Below are positions 24,556 to 32,301 of a stretch of DNA of 52,670 bases, one piece after another. The notes under the pieces are model-generated. The model had not been told where the DNA came from and did no database searches. It was given only the letters and a program-made list of their open reading frames with translations. Position 1 is the first letter of the stretch. Every line of letters begins with the position of its first letter. The stretch is from Bacillus sp. sid0103. GTDB lineage: Bacteria; Bacillota; Bacilli; Bacillales_B; DSM-18226. Made by a program: the position numbers and the translations under genes. The stretch is from NCBI RefSeq assembly GCF_019219025.1, contig NZ_JAHUWN010000039.1, forward strand, positions 1-52,670, in the 5' to 3' direction.

Positions 24556-25933
24556 ATGCACTTTTTAAAGTACCATTACCCTTTTGCTTCTTTTTAAGTT
24601 CATCAACAATATTCTTATATAATTCTTCCGATAAATTATACAGTAAAATTAAGATGATCGCAGCAATCAAGTTTAGTCCTGCAGGAACGAGGAACATTAG
24701 CCCTTTTATACCAAGGAGGGTGCCAGCAGTCTGCTCTACATTAGGAACGTAGCCAATTAGCCCAAGAGCAATACCTGGAATAAAACCAGCAAGTGCCTGT
24801 GCAAGTTTACGGAAGAAACTGTAACTTGAGTAGACAATTCCTTCTGTCCGTTGTCCTGTTTTCCATTCATGATAGTCCACTGCATCAGCAACCATTACCC
24901 ACGGTAATCCTAATGCAAAGCTAAGACCTAGACTTCCAATTGCAAGTAATATAAGGAAGGTCGGGACATTTGCTGGTAAAAGAAAGTTTGCAACATCCGC
25001 GGCGATTCCAATAAAAAGACCCATGATGAAGGTATTCTTTTTTCCTAGTCGTTTTACAAGCGCTGGAATAAAAAATGACCCAATGACAGCGATTCCAATG
25101 CTAGTAAAAGAAAGCAATGACATAAGACCTGTATTATTTAAATTATACTGTAAGTAATAAAGCTGAACTGCTGTACGTAGATTAGTCGCAGCAACCATAA
25201 ACAAACAAACGAAACAAAGAGCAATTAGCGGTCTGTTACTTAGCAATAATTTGAACAGTTTTGACATTGGAACCTTTTCTTTTTCTGTTTTAGGAGCCCT
25301 AATTACATTTTCAGTTGTATTACGGTAGCAAAGATAATGGAAGATAACTCCGACTAACGCCATCGAAGCGATTCCCACAGTGTATCCTAATTTTTCGTTT
25401 GGAAAATATAGAACAATTGGAATGACAACCATCCCAGAAATAAGTAGGGCAAATTGGCTGCCGATCGCTCGGAAGGATCCAAGAGATGCACGATCCACCG
25501 AATCTTGAGTCATGGAGGCTGCGAGTGAACCGTATGGAATATTAACAATGGAATAAGCCAGTCCAAAGGCCATATAGGTTATAAAAGCGAATACAATTTT
25601 TCCTGTCTCTGAAAAGTCAGGTGCCATAAATGAAATGACTGTCATAATCGCAAGCGGAATCGATCCAAATAAGATGAATGGACGGAATTTGCCCCGTTTA
25701 CCTACCTTTCGCTTATCAATAAATGCACCAACAGCTGAATCCGCAAATGCATCAAAAATTTTCGAAACTAAAAATACTAAGCCGCCCCAATATGCTGAAA
25801 TTCCTAAAATATCAGTATAAAACTTCAGTAAATAAATTTGTCCCATATCGAACATAAAACCGTTTCCAACATCGCCTAAACCATAGGATAATTTTTCTTT
25901 TAAGGTTAATTTCTTTTGGCCGTTATTCTCCAT
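24554..25933 (-). CDS. GPH-family (glycoside-pentoside-hexuronide) cation symporter 1
   Basis: About 459 aa, twelve membrane segments, cytoplasmic-membrane symporter of the MelB/UidB/YjmB type. Family features: KLSYGLGDVGNGFMFD and LKFYTDILGI at the N-terminus, FDAFADSAVGAFIDKR, GKFRPFILFGSIP, NIPYGSLAASMT, and VADAVDYHEWKTGQRTEGIVYS in the second half. Substrates of the family include glucuronides, melibiose and xylosides; next to uxaC a glucuronide or hexuronate is likely. Start uncertain: ATG 25933 fits the usual family N-terminus, ATG 25951 is also open and neither has a perfect ribosome binding site. The promoter carries cre, ROK operator and CCC box. Confidence 0.88.
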   Translation of the reverse strand: MENNGQKKLTLKEKLSYGLGDVGNGFMFDMGQIYLLKFYTDILGISAYWGGLVFLVSKIFDAFADSAVGAFIDKRKVGKRGKFRPFILFGSIPLAIMTVISFMAPDFSETGKIVFAFITYMAFGLAYSIVNIPYGSLAASMTQDSVDRASLGSFRAIGSQFALLISGMVVIPIVLYFPNEKLGYTVGIASMALVGVIFHYLCYRNTTENVIRAPKTEKEKVPMSKLFKLLLSNRPLIALCFVCLFMVAATNLRTAVQLYYLQYNLNNTGLMSLLSFTSIGIAVIGSFFIPALVKRLGKKNTFIMGLFIGIAADVANFLLPANVPTFLILLAIGSLGLSFALGLPWVMVADAVDYHEWKTGQRTEGIVYSSYSFFRKLAQALAGFIPGIALGLIGYVPNVEQTAGTLLGIKGLMFLVPAGLNLIAAIILILLYNLSEELYKNIVDELKKKQKGNGTLKSA

Positions 25934-25970
25934 TGTCTCCCACTCTTTCATGTTAATAAGCTTGTTACCC

Positions 25971-25984
25971 TGTAACCCTTTTCA
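25971..25984. promoter_or_regulatory. cre-like CCC box upstream of GPH symporter 1
   Basis: TGTAACCCTTTTCA, in the leader between the ROK operator and the start codon. Confidence 0.55.
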
Positions 25985-26040
25985 AAACTACAAAGAAATT
26001 ATGTTTTGAATGGTTGTTGCTATAAAAACTTTTTATTTAA

Positions 26041-26057
26041 TTAGTTTAATAAACTAA
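26041..26057. promoter_or_regulatory. ROK-type operator of GPH symporter 1
   Basis: TTAGTTT-AAT-AAACTAA, a perfect 7-3-7 palindrome about +12 to +28 from the predicted start of transcription. Confidence 0.7.
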
Positions 26058-26075
26058 CAAATTATTTGCATAATT

Positions 26076-26104
26076 AGAATACACCCATCGACATATTTCG
26101 TCAA
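26076..26104 (-). promoter_or_regulatory. sigma-A-type promoter of GPH symporter 1
   Basis: Minus strand: TTGACG (26104-26099), 17-bp spacer, TATTCT (26081-26076). Confidence 0.7.
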
Positions 26105-26112
26105 TCACTTTT

Positions 26113-26126
26113 TGTAAGCGTTTATC
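26113..26126. promoter_or_regulatory. cre site just upstream of the GPH symporter 1 promoter
   Basis: TGTAAGCGTTTATC, followed by A: near-consensus CcpA site (TGNAANCGNTNNCA) starting 9 bp above the -35 box. Confidence 0.65.
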
Positions 26127-26137
26127 ATAAAAAAAGA

Positions 26138-26156
26138 TAGCTAGTTGAACTAGCTA
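26138..26156 (-). terminator. terminator after GPH symporter 2
   Basis: TAGCTAG and CTAGCTA around a 5-nt loop, followed on the minus strand by TCTTTTTTTATG. It separates the two symporter transcripts. Confidence 0.75.
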
Positions 26157-26191
26157 CCTTCTTTCCGTTTAAATATCTTTTTACGTGTTAA

Positions 26192-27601
26192 TTAATTTTG
26201 CCCTTTTCTTTTCTCTGCAATATCATTTGTTAGTTGTAGTGTACGATTTTTATTTAATGGATATAAGAATACTAGAATTAAGAAAATTACAGCAAGGATG
26301 ATGGCAGGTACTAGAGTTCCTAACGTATGAATCCCTTGTAATGCCTCTTGTGTTTGTGTTGGACGAGTTGCATCATATCCTACTGAAGCAATCGCAAAAC
26401 CACCAACACCCCCCGCAATCGCCTGACCTACTTTACGTGCAAAGGAATAGATAGAGTAAACGGTTCCATCTTCTCGTAAACCTGTTACGTACTCGTGATA
26501 ATCAATTACATCTGTTACGAATGCCCAAACTACTAGATTGAAGAAGCCATATCCAAACATAGCGACAGCTAGAATACTAATAAATTGTGTCGAATTAAGG
26601 TTTGGCAACAAGTATAAAAGCGCATACACAACTGTGGAAAGTAATAAACCTGCGGCAGCTACTTCCTTTTTCCCAAACTTGGCTACTAATGGCTTAACCA
26701 TTGGCATCGCAATTAATACTGCAGCGGTTTGTAAAAGTCCAACCATACTTAATGCTTTTGCATTACCAAAATAATCTTTAAACAAGTACACGTTGACTGC
26801 ACCAATCATCATAAAACATATCATAAACGTAAGTGATGCAATAAGAATCCATATTAATGGTTTATTTTTCCCAAGACCTTTAATGGTTTGACCAAGGTTA
26901 ATTTTTTGCTTATTGGTTTCATCGGCACCAATACGTTCAGTCGTTAATTTGTAGCATGCCATGTAGCAAGAGAGTGACAAAAGACCGAAAATAAGTGCTC
27001 CAAATAGGAAATGGTTTGAATCAGCCTTATTGTCTACAAACAAAATTAATGGTCCAATTACATTAATGATTAATCCAGCTAAGTTTGCACCCAAAGTCCT
27101 ATATGTGGATAAAGTAGTACGTTCAACAGGATCAGCTGAAATTACTGAAGCCATTGATCCGTATGGAATATTTACTGTGCTATATAGTGTTCCCCACAAA
27201 ATGTATGTGACAAAAGCCCATGCTAGGTAAAAACCATTTGACATACCCGGGATATGGACAAACATCAACACACCAGAGATAACAAGCGGAAATGACATTC
27301 TGAAAATCCATGGTCTGAATTTACCATTTTTCCCTGGCTTCCTCGTATCAATGAAACGTCCCCAAGTAACATCCGCTACAGCATCCCATAAACGAGCGAT
27401 TAAAAATAATCCACCCACGGTTGCTGCACTAATGTGAAAAACATCTGTATAGTAAACCATTAAGAATGAGGCTACTAGAATAAAGAAGAAGTCATTTCCC
27501 CAATCACCAAACATATAACCTAGCTTATCTCTCATTCCAAACTTTCTATATCCATTTCCAGATGTTTGTTCTACAGCTGATTTTAATGCAGTTTGACTCA
27601 T
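26192..27601 (-). CDS. GPH-family (glycoside-pentoside-hexuronide) cation symporter 2
   Basis: 469 aa, twelve membrane segments. KLGYMFGDWGNDFFFI, YYTDVFHIS, LWDAVADVTWGRFIDTRKPG, GKFRPWIF, NIPYGSMASVIS and VTDVIDYHEYVTGLREDGTVYS mark the family. It is clearly related to, but well diverged from, symporter 1, so the two may take different substrates (for example a free uronate and a glycoside). ATG start with a GGAGGGG site. Its promoter has the same cre - promoter - ROK palindrome - CCC box order as symporter 1. Confidence 0.88.
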   Translation of the reverse strand: MSQTALKSAVEQTSGNGYRKFGMRDKLGYMFGDWGNDFFFILVASFLMVYYTDVFHISAATVGGLFLIARLWDAVADVTWGRFIDTRKPGKNGKFRPWIFRMSFPLVISGVLMFVHIPGMSNGFYLAWAFVTYILWGTLYSTVNIPYGSMASVISADPVERTTLSTYRTLGANLAGLIINVIGPLILFVDNKADSNHFLFGALIFGLLSLSCYMACYKLTTERIGADETNKQKINLGQTIKGLGKNKPLIWILIASLTFMICFMMIGAVNVYLFKDYFGNAKALSMVGLLQTAAVLIAMPMVKPLVAKFGKKEVAAAGLLLSTVVYALLYLLPNLNSTQFISILAVAMFGYGFFNLVVWAFVTDVIDYHEYVTGLREDGTVYSIYSFARKVGQAIAGGVGGFAIASVGYDATRPTQTQEALQGIHTLGTLVPAIILAVIFLILVFLYPLNKNRTLQLTNDIAEKRKGQN

Positions 27602-27682
27602 TTTTTACCCCTCCGTTTTCCTCTTAATTTGTACTTGAACCCAAAACAAAACATTTCTTTCCTTAAAACTTTTCGAATCTTC

Positions 27683-27710
27683 AATTCTTTGAAACCCTTT
27701 TCAAAGAATT
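27683..27710. promoter_or_regulatory. extended palindromic CCC box upstream of GPH symporter 2
   Basis: Core TGAAACCCTTTTCA at 27690-27703 inside a perfect 12-4-12 palindrome (AATTCTTTGAAA, CCCT, TTTCAAAGAATT). This is the most symmetric of the four boxes. Confidence 0.65.
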
Positions 27711-27740
27711 CTAAAAAAATATTATTGCATTTATTTCCCT

Positions 27741-27765
27741 TTAATTAGTTTAGTGAACTAATTAA
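27741..27765. promoter_or_regulatory. ROK-type operator of GPH symporter 2
   Basis: TTAATTAGTT-TAGTG-AACTAATTAA, perfect 10-5-10 palindrome; the core TTAGTTT-AGT-GAACTAA matches the symporter 1 operator with one mismatch. It lies about +11 to +27. Confidence 0.7.
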
Positions 27766-27778
27766 TTAGTATAGTTGT

Positions 27779-27807
27779 ATCTTATCACCGACTTTTTATT
27801 CAGTCAA
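27779..27807 (-). promoter_or_regulatory. sigma-A-type promoter of GPH symporter 2
   Basis: Minus strand: TTGACT (27807-27802), 17-bp spacer, TAAGAT (27784-27779). Confidence 0.65.
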
Positions 27808-27815
27808 TAGATTTT

Positions 27816-27829
27816 TGTAAGCGTTTGAT
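27816..27829. promoter_or_regulatory. cre site just upstream of the GPH symporter 2 promoter
   Basis: TGTAAGCGTTTGAT, CcpA-type site starting 9 bp above the -35 box, same placement as at symporter 1. Confidence 0.6.
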
Positions 27830-28160
27830 TTAAAAAATTTGAAATTTCAAGTACCCTTTTTTAGGTGATCAAGGGATCGATTATTCCAGCAATAGTATAA
27901 GACACTTAATGTTCAAGAACGTCACCTAATGTTCAAGATTGCGTAAAGTAAAGGACAAGAAAACGCTAGACTTGCAGCTAAAGACTTCGCAACTAAACCT
28001 GACATCGTTTAAGGAAAACAATTGGGGTTCCCTTTACATTTAGGAGGGAGCTCTCTGCCTTTGTCATAATTATCTAATTCATAGTATAATTGGAAGAATG
28101 CATTCAATAATATTCTACAATAGCACTGCAAACTTCATTCACTTTACCAGGAGAGTATTT
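27830..28160. other. intergenic stretch with a 20-bp direct repeat
   Basis: No gene seen. CACTTAATGTTCAAGA (27903) and CACCTAATGTTCAAGA (27923) form a 20-bp tandem repeat. Around 27955-28010 a short open stretch reads ARLAAKDFATKPDIV before a stop, with no start or ribosome binding site; it could be the tail of a decayed gene but this is weak. Confidence 0.4.
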
Positions 28161-29687
28161 ATGTTAAAAGATTTTGTCTCAAATGCAGCAATATTAATTG
28201 CTTCTTTTTCAATTATGGGGGTGTTATTCAAAGACATGCCCATACACACTACCTCTAGCCGATCCACTAAACTCTATTGGGGTCTTTGTTTTGGAGTTTT
28301 AGGAAATATATTAATGGCGTTTAGTATTCAAATAAATTCAAGCACGATTGCAGATTTACGCCATTTGGCCATTGTTATCGCGGCTACTTTTGGTGGATTT
28401 ATTCCTGCATTATTGTCGGCAATCCTAATTGCTGCTGGAAGGATTATTTTGTTTGGCATAAATGAATCAGCTGTACTAGGAGCAATCGGAGCACTTCTCA
28501 CAGGACTACTATGTGGGGGTATTTCAAAGATTAACACTTCTAGAACTCTTAAAGCTTTCCTCATGAATTTAATCGGTTTGGTTTTTGTTTCAATCATCTT
28601 CATTATTCGAATTGATAATAATGATACACTTAAAAATGTATTAACCATGCATTATATCATTTCTTTCATTGGTGGTTTTTTAGCCTATCATTTCTTTGTT
28701 TTTGTTGTAAATTCATATGAAGCACAAAATCAGTTAAAACATAGTTTATTGAAATTAAAAGAAACAGAAGAGCGGTTTCGACTGATTGCCGAATACTCAA
28801 GTGACATGATAACCATGCACAATGAACATGCAGAATATAAATATATTTCACCTGCAGTGAAAGAAATTATTCATTATGAGTATCCCGAACTTCTAGATAG
28901 AAAAATGGATCTGTTTATTCACCCTGATGATATTCACCACACAATAGAAATGTTTGAGAAGGCACTTGAAGAAGGTGCTGCTAATTCTACCTACCGGTAC
29001 CGTACTAAAATGGGGGACTATGTTTGGATCGAATCTGCTCTAAAGAGCGTTCATTTTGAAGAGGATGGCAGCAAAAAAGTCATTATTGTATCAAGAAATA
29101 TTACTGACCGAAAACTTACAGAACAAAAGTTACAAGAGGCAAATAAACTTCTAAATCGTCTTTCCTACATGGATGGTCTAACCGGGATCAACAATAGAAG
29201 ATATTTTGATGAAGTTTTAATGAAAGAATGGTCATATGCTTCTACCACCTCTTCACCCCTCACTTTAATTATGTTCGATATTGATTACTTTAAAAAATAT
29301 AATGATACTTATGGACATTTAACCGGTGATTTTTGTTTACAATCGATTGCTCAGGCTATTAACAATCAGGTAGCAGTTAATTCTGATAATACTTTTTGTC
29401 GCTATGGCGGAGAAGAGTTTGCCCTTATCTCCCCTTCTATTGGGATAGAGAAAGGAATGGAAATCGCTAAACAAATACAAAACACCATTCGGTTATTAGA
29501 AATCCCTCATATAAGTTCTGATATTACTGATATTATTACACTAAGTATTGGAGTTGCCTCCCTTGTCCCATCCGGTTCTGTCATGCCGCAAGAATTAATT
29601 CAAATGGCGGATGAAGCTTTGTATGTATCGAAGACAAGAGGGAGAAATACTATTTCTACTACTCAATTAAGCATGGGAGGTTTGTGA
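28161..29687 (+). CDS. membrane-bound diguanylate cyclase (5TM-LYT, PAS, GGDEF)
   Basis: 508 aa. Order: N-terminal 5TM receptor domain of the LYT type (about 1-190, with ATFGGFIPALLSA and GRIILFG), a PAS domain (about 210-330: AEYSSDMITMHNE, YISPAVKEI, YRYRTKMGDYVWIES), then a GGDEF domain (about 340-505) with DIDYFKKYNDTYGH and the active-site CRYGGEEF. A GGEEF core predicts active c-di-GMP synthesis. I start at the ATG at 28161, preceded by AGGAGAG; a longer reading from 28098 lacks a ribosome binding site. The next gene is a histidine kinase with the same kind of sensor domain. Confidence 0.9.
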   Translation: MLKDFVSNAAILIASFSIMGVLFKDMPIHTTSSRSTKLYWGLCFGVLGNILMAFSIQINSSTIADLRHLAIVIAATFGGFIPALLSAILIAAGRIILFGINESAVLGAIGALLTGLLCGGISKINTSRTLKAFLMNLIGLVFVSIIFIIRIDNNDTLKNVLTMHYIISFIGGFLAYHFFVFVVNSYEAQNQLKHSLLKLKETEERFRLIAEYSSDMITMHNEHAEYKYISPAVKEIIHYEYPELLDRKMDLFIHPDDIHHTIEMFEKALEEGAANSTYRYRTKMGDYVWIESALKSVHFEEDGSKKVIIVSRNITDRKLTEQKLQEANKLLNRLSYMDGLTGINNRRYFDEVLMKEWSYASTTSSPLTLIMFDIDYFKKYNDTYGHLTGDFCLQSIAQAINNQVAVNSDNTFCRYGGEEFALISPSIGIEKGMEIAKQIQNTIRLLEIPHISSDITDIITLSIGVASLVPSGSVMPQELIQMADEALYVSKTRGRNTISTTQLSMGGL

Positions 29688-29815
29688 AAAAACAAGCCTT
29701 CCTTTTTCATTATTAAAATACCGCTTTCTTTTTTCAAAATTGTGCGAATTTTGTTGTGTAATGTGGAAAATACATGTAAAATTTCCCTATCAGCCCTTTT
29801 TGGATGGTGAAGTTA

Positions 29816-31063
29816 ATGGAAATAACGAAACATCTTTTTTTAGACCTCTCACTTTTTATCATATTACTGTTTTTGTGCTTAATTTTTTTCGATTATACAA
29901 AAAAATTCACCTTTTCCAAATCCTCACTAATAATCTTTTTTATTGCCATGCTATGGTTATGTATTCAATTCTCATACAATCCGGTTTCATATGCCAGGTA
30001 CGATTTAAGGATTATTCCTTTAGTTTTAGGTGCCCTTTATCTCGGAATCGGGCCTATACTTACCGTCGCAATTATAGTAATAAGAGGCCTCTATGGCTTT
30101 GATTTAGGCTTCTTTCAAACAGTTATGCTATACGTACCTCTCGGAGTCATTTTTTGGCGATTATACCCGTGGTTTTTAAGACAAGTACCGGGACGACGTA
30201 TTCTGGTTTCAGTTTGTTTCGGTGTGATCCTCGGTGTGATAACAGTCATTGGGATGAGTTTTGGAAATACCCATGCGTATTGGCTTGATGCTTGGATTGC
30301 ATTCCTATTTATCCCCCCACTTGGAATCAGCATCATCTCATATGGAATTGAATTTGTTAAAAGGAATAACGAAATGCAGCAGCAACTAATTAAAGCTGAA
30401 AAATTAAAAGCTGTTGAACAAATGGGAGCAGCTATATCTCACGAAATCCGTAATCCATTAACAGCTGCCAGTGGCTTTGTTCAACTTCTTCAGGATGATT
30501 ACCTCTCAAGACATAAAAGAAAAGAATACTTATCAATTGTGAAAGAAGAATTAATTTCCGCTGAACGTGTTATTCAAGATTATCTGACTTTTGCAAAGCC
30601 ATCCTTGGAAGAACTGGAGGAACTTAATGTAAAAAGTGAACTACGTCAAATAATCAATATTCTGCAGCCTTTAGCTAATCAAAATTCAGTAGAGATCCTA
30701 ACTGATTTTTCCGTCATTGGATTTATTAAAGGAGACGGACAGAAGTTTCGTCAATGCTTTGTGAATGTTATGAAAAATGCGATTGAAGCAATGCCAAATG
30801 GCGGATATTTAACAATTATCACTGAATTTAGTCAAAACTATGTGACAATAAGTGTTAAAGATACTGGTATTGGAATGACAGAAGAACACCTTGAGCGATT
30901 AGGGGAACCATTTTACTCAACAAAAGGAAAAAATGGAACAGGTTTAGGCATGATGGTTGTCTATAGCATTGCCCGTGCTATGGAAGGAGCGGTTTGGGCT
31001 GAAAGTGAAGTCGGAGTAGGAACCACTTTCCATTTTAAATTTCCAACCATTTCACACATATAA
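29816..31063 (+). CDS. sensor histidine kinase, KinB-like
   Basis: 415 aa. An N-terminal multi-pass 5TM-LYT sensor (about 1-185) precedes a HisKA domain (SHEIRNPLTAASGFVQLL, phospho-acceptor His) and an HATPase_c domain (NVMKNAIEAMPNGG, VKDTGIGM, GEPFYSTKGKNGTGLGMMVV). Architecture and length are those of sporulation kinase KinB, which feeds phosphate into the Spo0A phosphorelay; no response regulator gene is adjacent, as expected for phosphorelay kinases. A separate function is possible. Start chosen at ATG 29816, with GGTGA 6 nt upstream; ATG 29804 has no site. It ends at a terminator shared with the convergent lipoprotein gene. Confidence 0.87.
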   Translation: MEITKHLFLDLSLFIILLFLCLIFFDYTKKFTFSKSSLIIFFIAMLWLCIQFSYNPVSYARYDLRIIPLVLGALYLGIGPILTVAIIVIRGLYGFDLGFFQTVMLYVPLGVIFWRLYPWFLRQVPGRRILVSVCFGVILGVITVIGMSFGNTHAYWLDAWIAFLFIPPLGISIISYGIEFVKRNNEMQQQLIKAEKLKAVEQMGAAISHEIRNPLTAASGFVQLLQDDYLSRHKRKEYLSIVKEELISAERVIQDYLTFAKPSLEELEELNVKSELRQIINILQPLANQNSVEILTDFSVIGFIKGDGQKFRQCFVNVMKNAIEAMPNGGYLTIITEFSQNYVTISVKDTGIGMTEEHLERLGEPFYSTKGKNGTGLGMMVVYSIARAMEGAVWAESEVGVGTTFHFKFPTISHI

Positions 31064-31071
31064 ATAAAAAA

Positions 31072-31095
31072 CCGACAGGAGAAATAGCCTGTCGG
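31072..31095. terminator. bidirectional terminator, kinase and CAP lipoprotein
   Basis: CCGACAGG and CCTGTCGG stem, 8-nt loop, A tract on the left and ATTTTTTC on the right. Confidence 0.9.
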
Positions 31096-31112
31096 ATTTT
31101 TTCTTCATTCCT

Positions 31113-32129
31113 TTATTTGCCTATAAACATTTGTGTCCAGTGTTTGCCTGTAGCTTCATATCCTACTCCAATATGAGTAAAATTGGAACTTAGGATGTTT
31201 TTACGATGGCCTTCACTATTCATCCAAGCAGTTACTACTTCTTGTGGTGTACGTTGTCCTTGAGCAATATTTTCACCTGCAGACTTATACGTCACACCAA
31301 AGTCTCTCATCATGTCAAACGGAGATCCATAAGTAGGGCTAGTGTGTGAAAAATAATTTTTTTGCTGCATATCCAGTGATTTTTTCTGTGCCACTCCATT
31401 AAGTTGCGTATCCGCCTTCAAAGCTGGAAGTCCATTTTTACTTCGTTGTGCATTAGTTAGGTCAATTACTTGCTGAACGTATTGACTAACAGTTCCTGAA
31501 GTTGGAGCATTTTGAGTTTGAGCCGGCTGTTTTGGTGCTGGTGCCGGTGTAGTTTGTTTTGGTGCTGGTGCTGGTGCTGGTGCCGGTGCCGGTGCCGGTG
31601 TAGTTTGTTTTGGTGCTGGTTGTTGAATTGGCACAGACGGCTGATTTGGTACTGGTTGTTGAGCTGGCGCCTGTCCAGTCGGTCTTTGTTGCTGGATATA
31701 CGGTTGTATTTGCTGAAGCGCCCAATTTCTAGGGTCGATCGTAATATACTGATATTTAGCATCTCTAACTAATACCGCTCTTGTATGAGGATATTGATTA
31801 CTGTTTAATGATGTTTGATAGGCAGATATCATATCATCATTATTGTAATAATATTTTTTATTTTTCCGTTTAGTATTGTACAGATTTACATCTAAATCTG
31901 ATTGACTGTTATTAGTGTTCGTGTAATCCTCTGTTAATGGACCATTGTGGTCAATCCCATCATCTCTGCCATTACGGACATCCATATAAGGAGTAGTGTT
32001 TCTGGTATTGTTCATCCCTATACGATTTGATGTCTTGTCATTTATGTCTTTATTGTCATTGTTATTACATGCAGCAAGCCCCATTGTTAAGACCGCTGTT
32101 AAAAATAATCCCATTGGTTTTTTTATCAA
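31113..32129 (-). CDS. CAP/SCP-domain lipoprotein
   Basis: 338 aa. Lipoprotein signal MIKKPMGLFLTAVLTMG followed by lipobox LAAC, so it is anchored outside the membrane. An Asn/Asp-rich stretch, a Gln/Pro region and an Ala-Pro/Lys-Gln-Thr linker (about 165-210, low complexity) lead to a C-terminal CAP domain (about 215-338) with NAQRSKNGLPALK, YFSHTSPTYGSPFDM, SAGENIAQG and WMNSEGHRKNIL. It resembles YkwD-type spore/envelope proteins; their biochemical role is not established. TTG start, with AGAGGAGG upstream. The linker's repeated codons (GGTGCTGGTGCC on the plus strand) open spurious frames. Confidence 0.87.
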   Translation of the reverse strand: MIKKPMGLFLTAVLTMGLAACNNNDNKDINDKTSNRIGMNNTRNTTPYMDVRNGRDDGIDHNGPLTEDYTNTNNSQSDLDVNLYNTKRKNKKYYYNNDDMISAYQTSLNSNQYPHTRAVLVRDAKYQYITIDPRNWALQQIQPYIQQQRPTGQAPAQQPVPNQPSVPIQQPAPKQTTPAPAPAPAPAPAPKQTTPAPAPKQPAQTQNAPTSGTVSQYVQQVIDLTNAQRSKNGLPALKADTQLNGVAQKKSLDMQQKNYFSHTSPTYGSPFDMMRDFGVTYKSAGENIAQGQRTPQEVVTAWMNSEGHRKNILSSNFTHIGVGYEATGKHWTQMFIGK

Positions 32130-32264
32130 TCGAAATACCTCCTCTTGAAAAATCTTGTTACATGTTTAGTTTTAATGTTTTGCAAAGAAAGTATTGATGG
32201 AAAATAAACGTAACGGTTCTTAACTAATGAATGTCGCAGATCATTCTGTTTTTCCATAAAAAAA

Positions 32265-32288
32265 AACCAACGAATACAAATGTTGGTT
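32265..32288 (-). terminator. terminator after the SIS-domain gene (end of the nag operon)
   Basis: AACCAAC and GTTGGTT stem with a 10-nt loop; on the minus strand it is followed by TTTTTTTTATGG. Confidence 0.8.
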
Positions 32289-32301
32289 ATTCTAACAAGG
32301 T

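Noticed and set aside
29740..30102. Plus-strand frame overlapping the start of the KinB-like gene
   Set aside because: No ribosome binding site and the product has no family features; the kinase frame carries all recognisable motifs.
31466..31772. Extra frames across the Ala-Pro linker of the CAP lipoprotein
   Set aside because: Low-complexity codon repeats of the real gene; products are simple Cys/Trp or Thr/Gly repeats.
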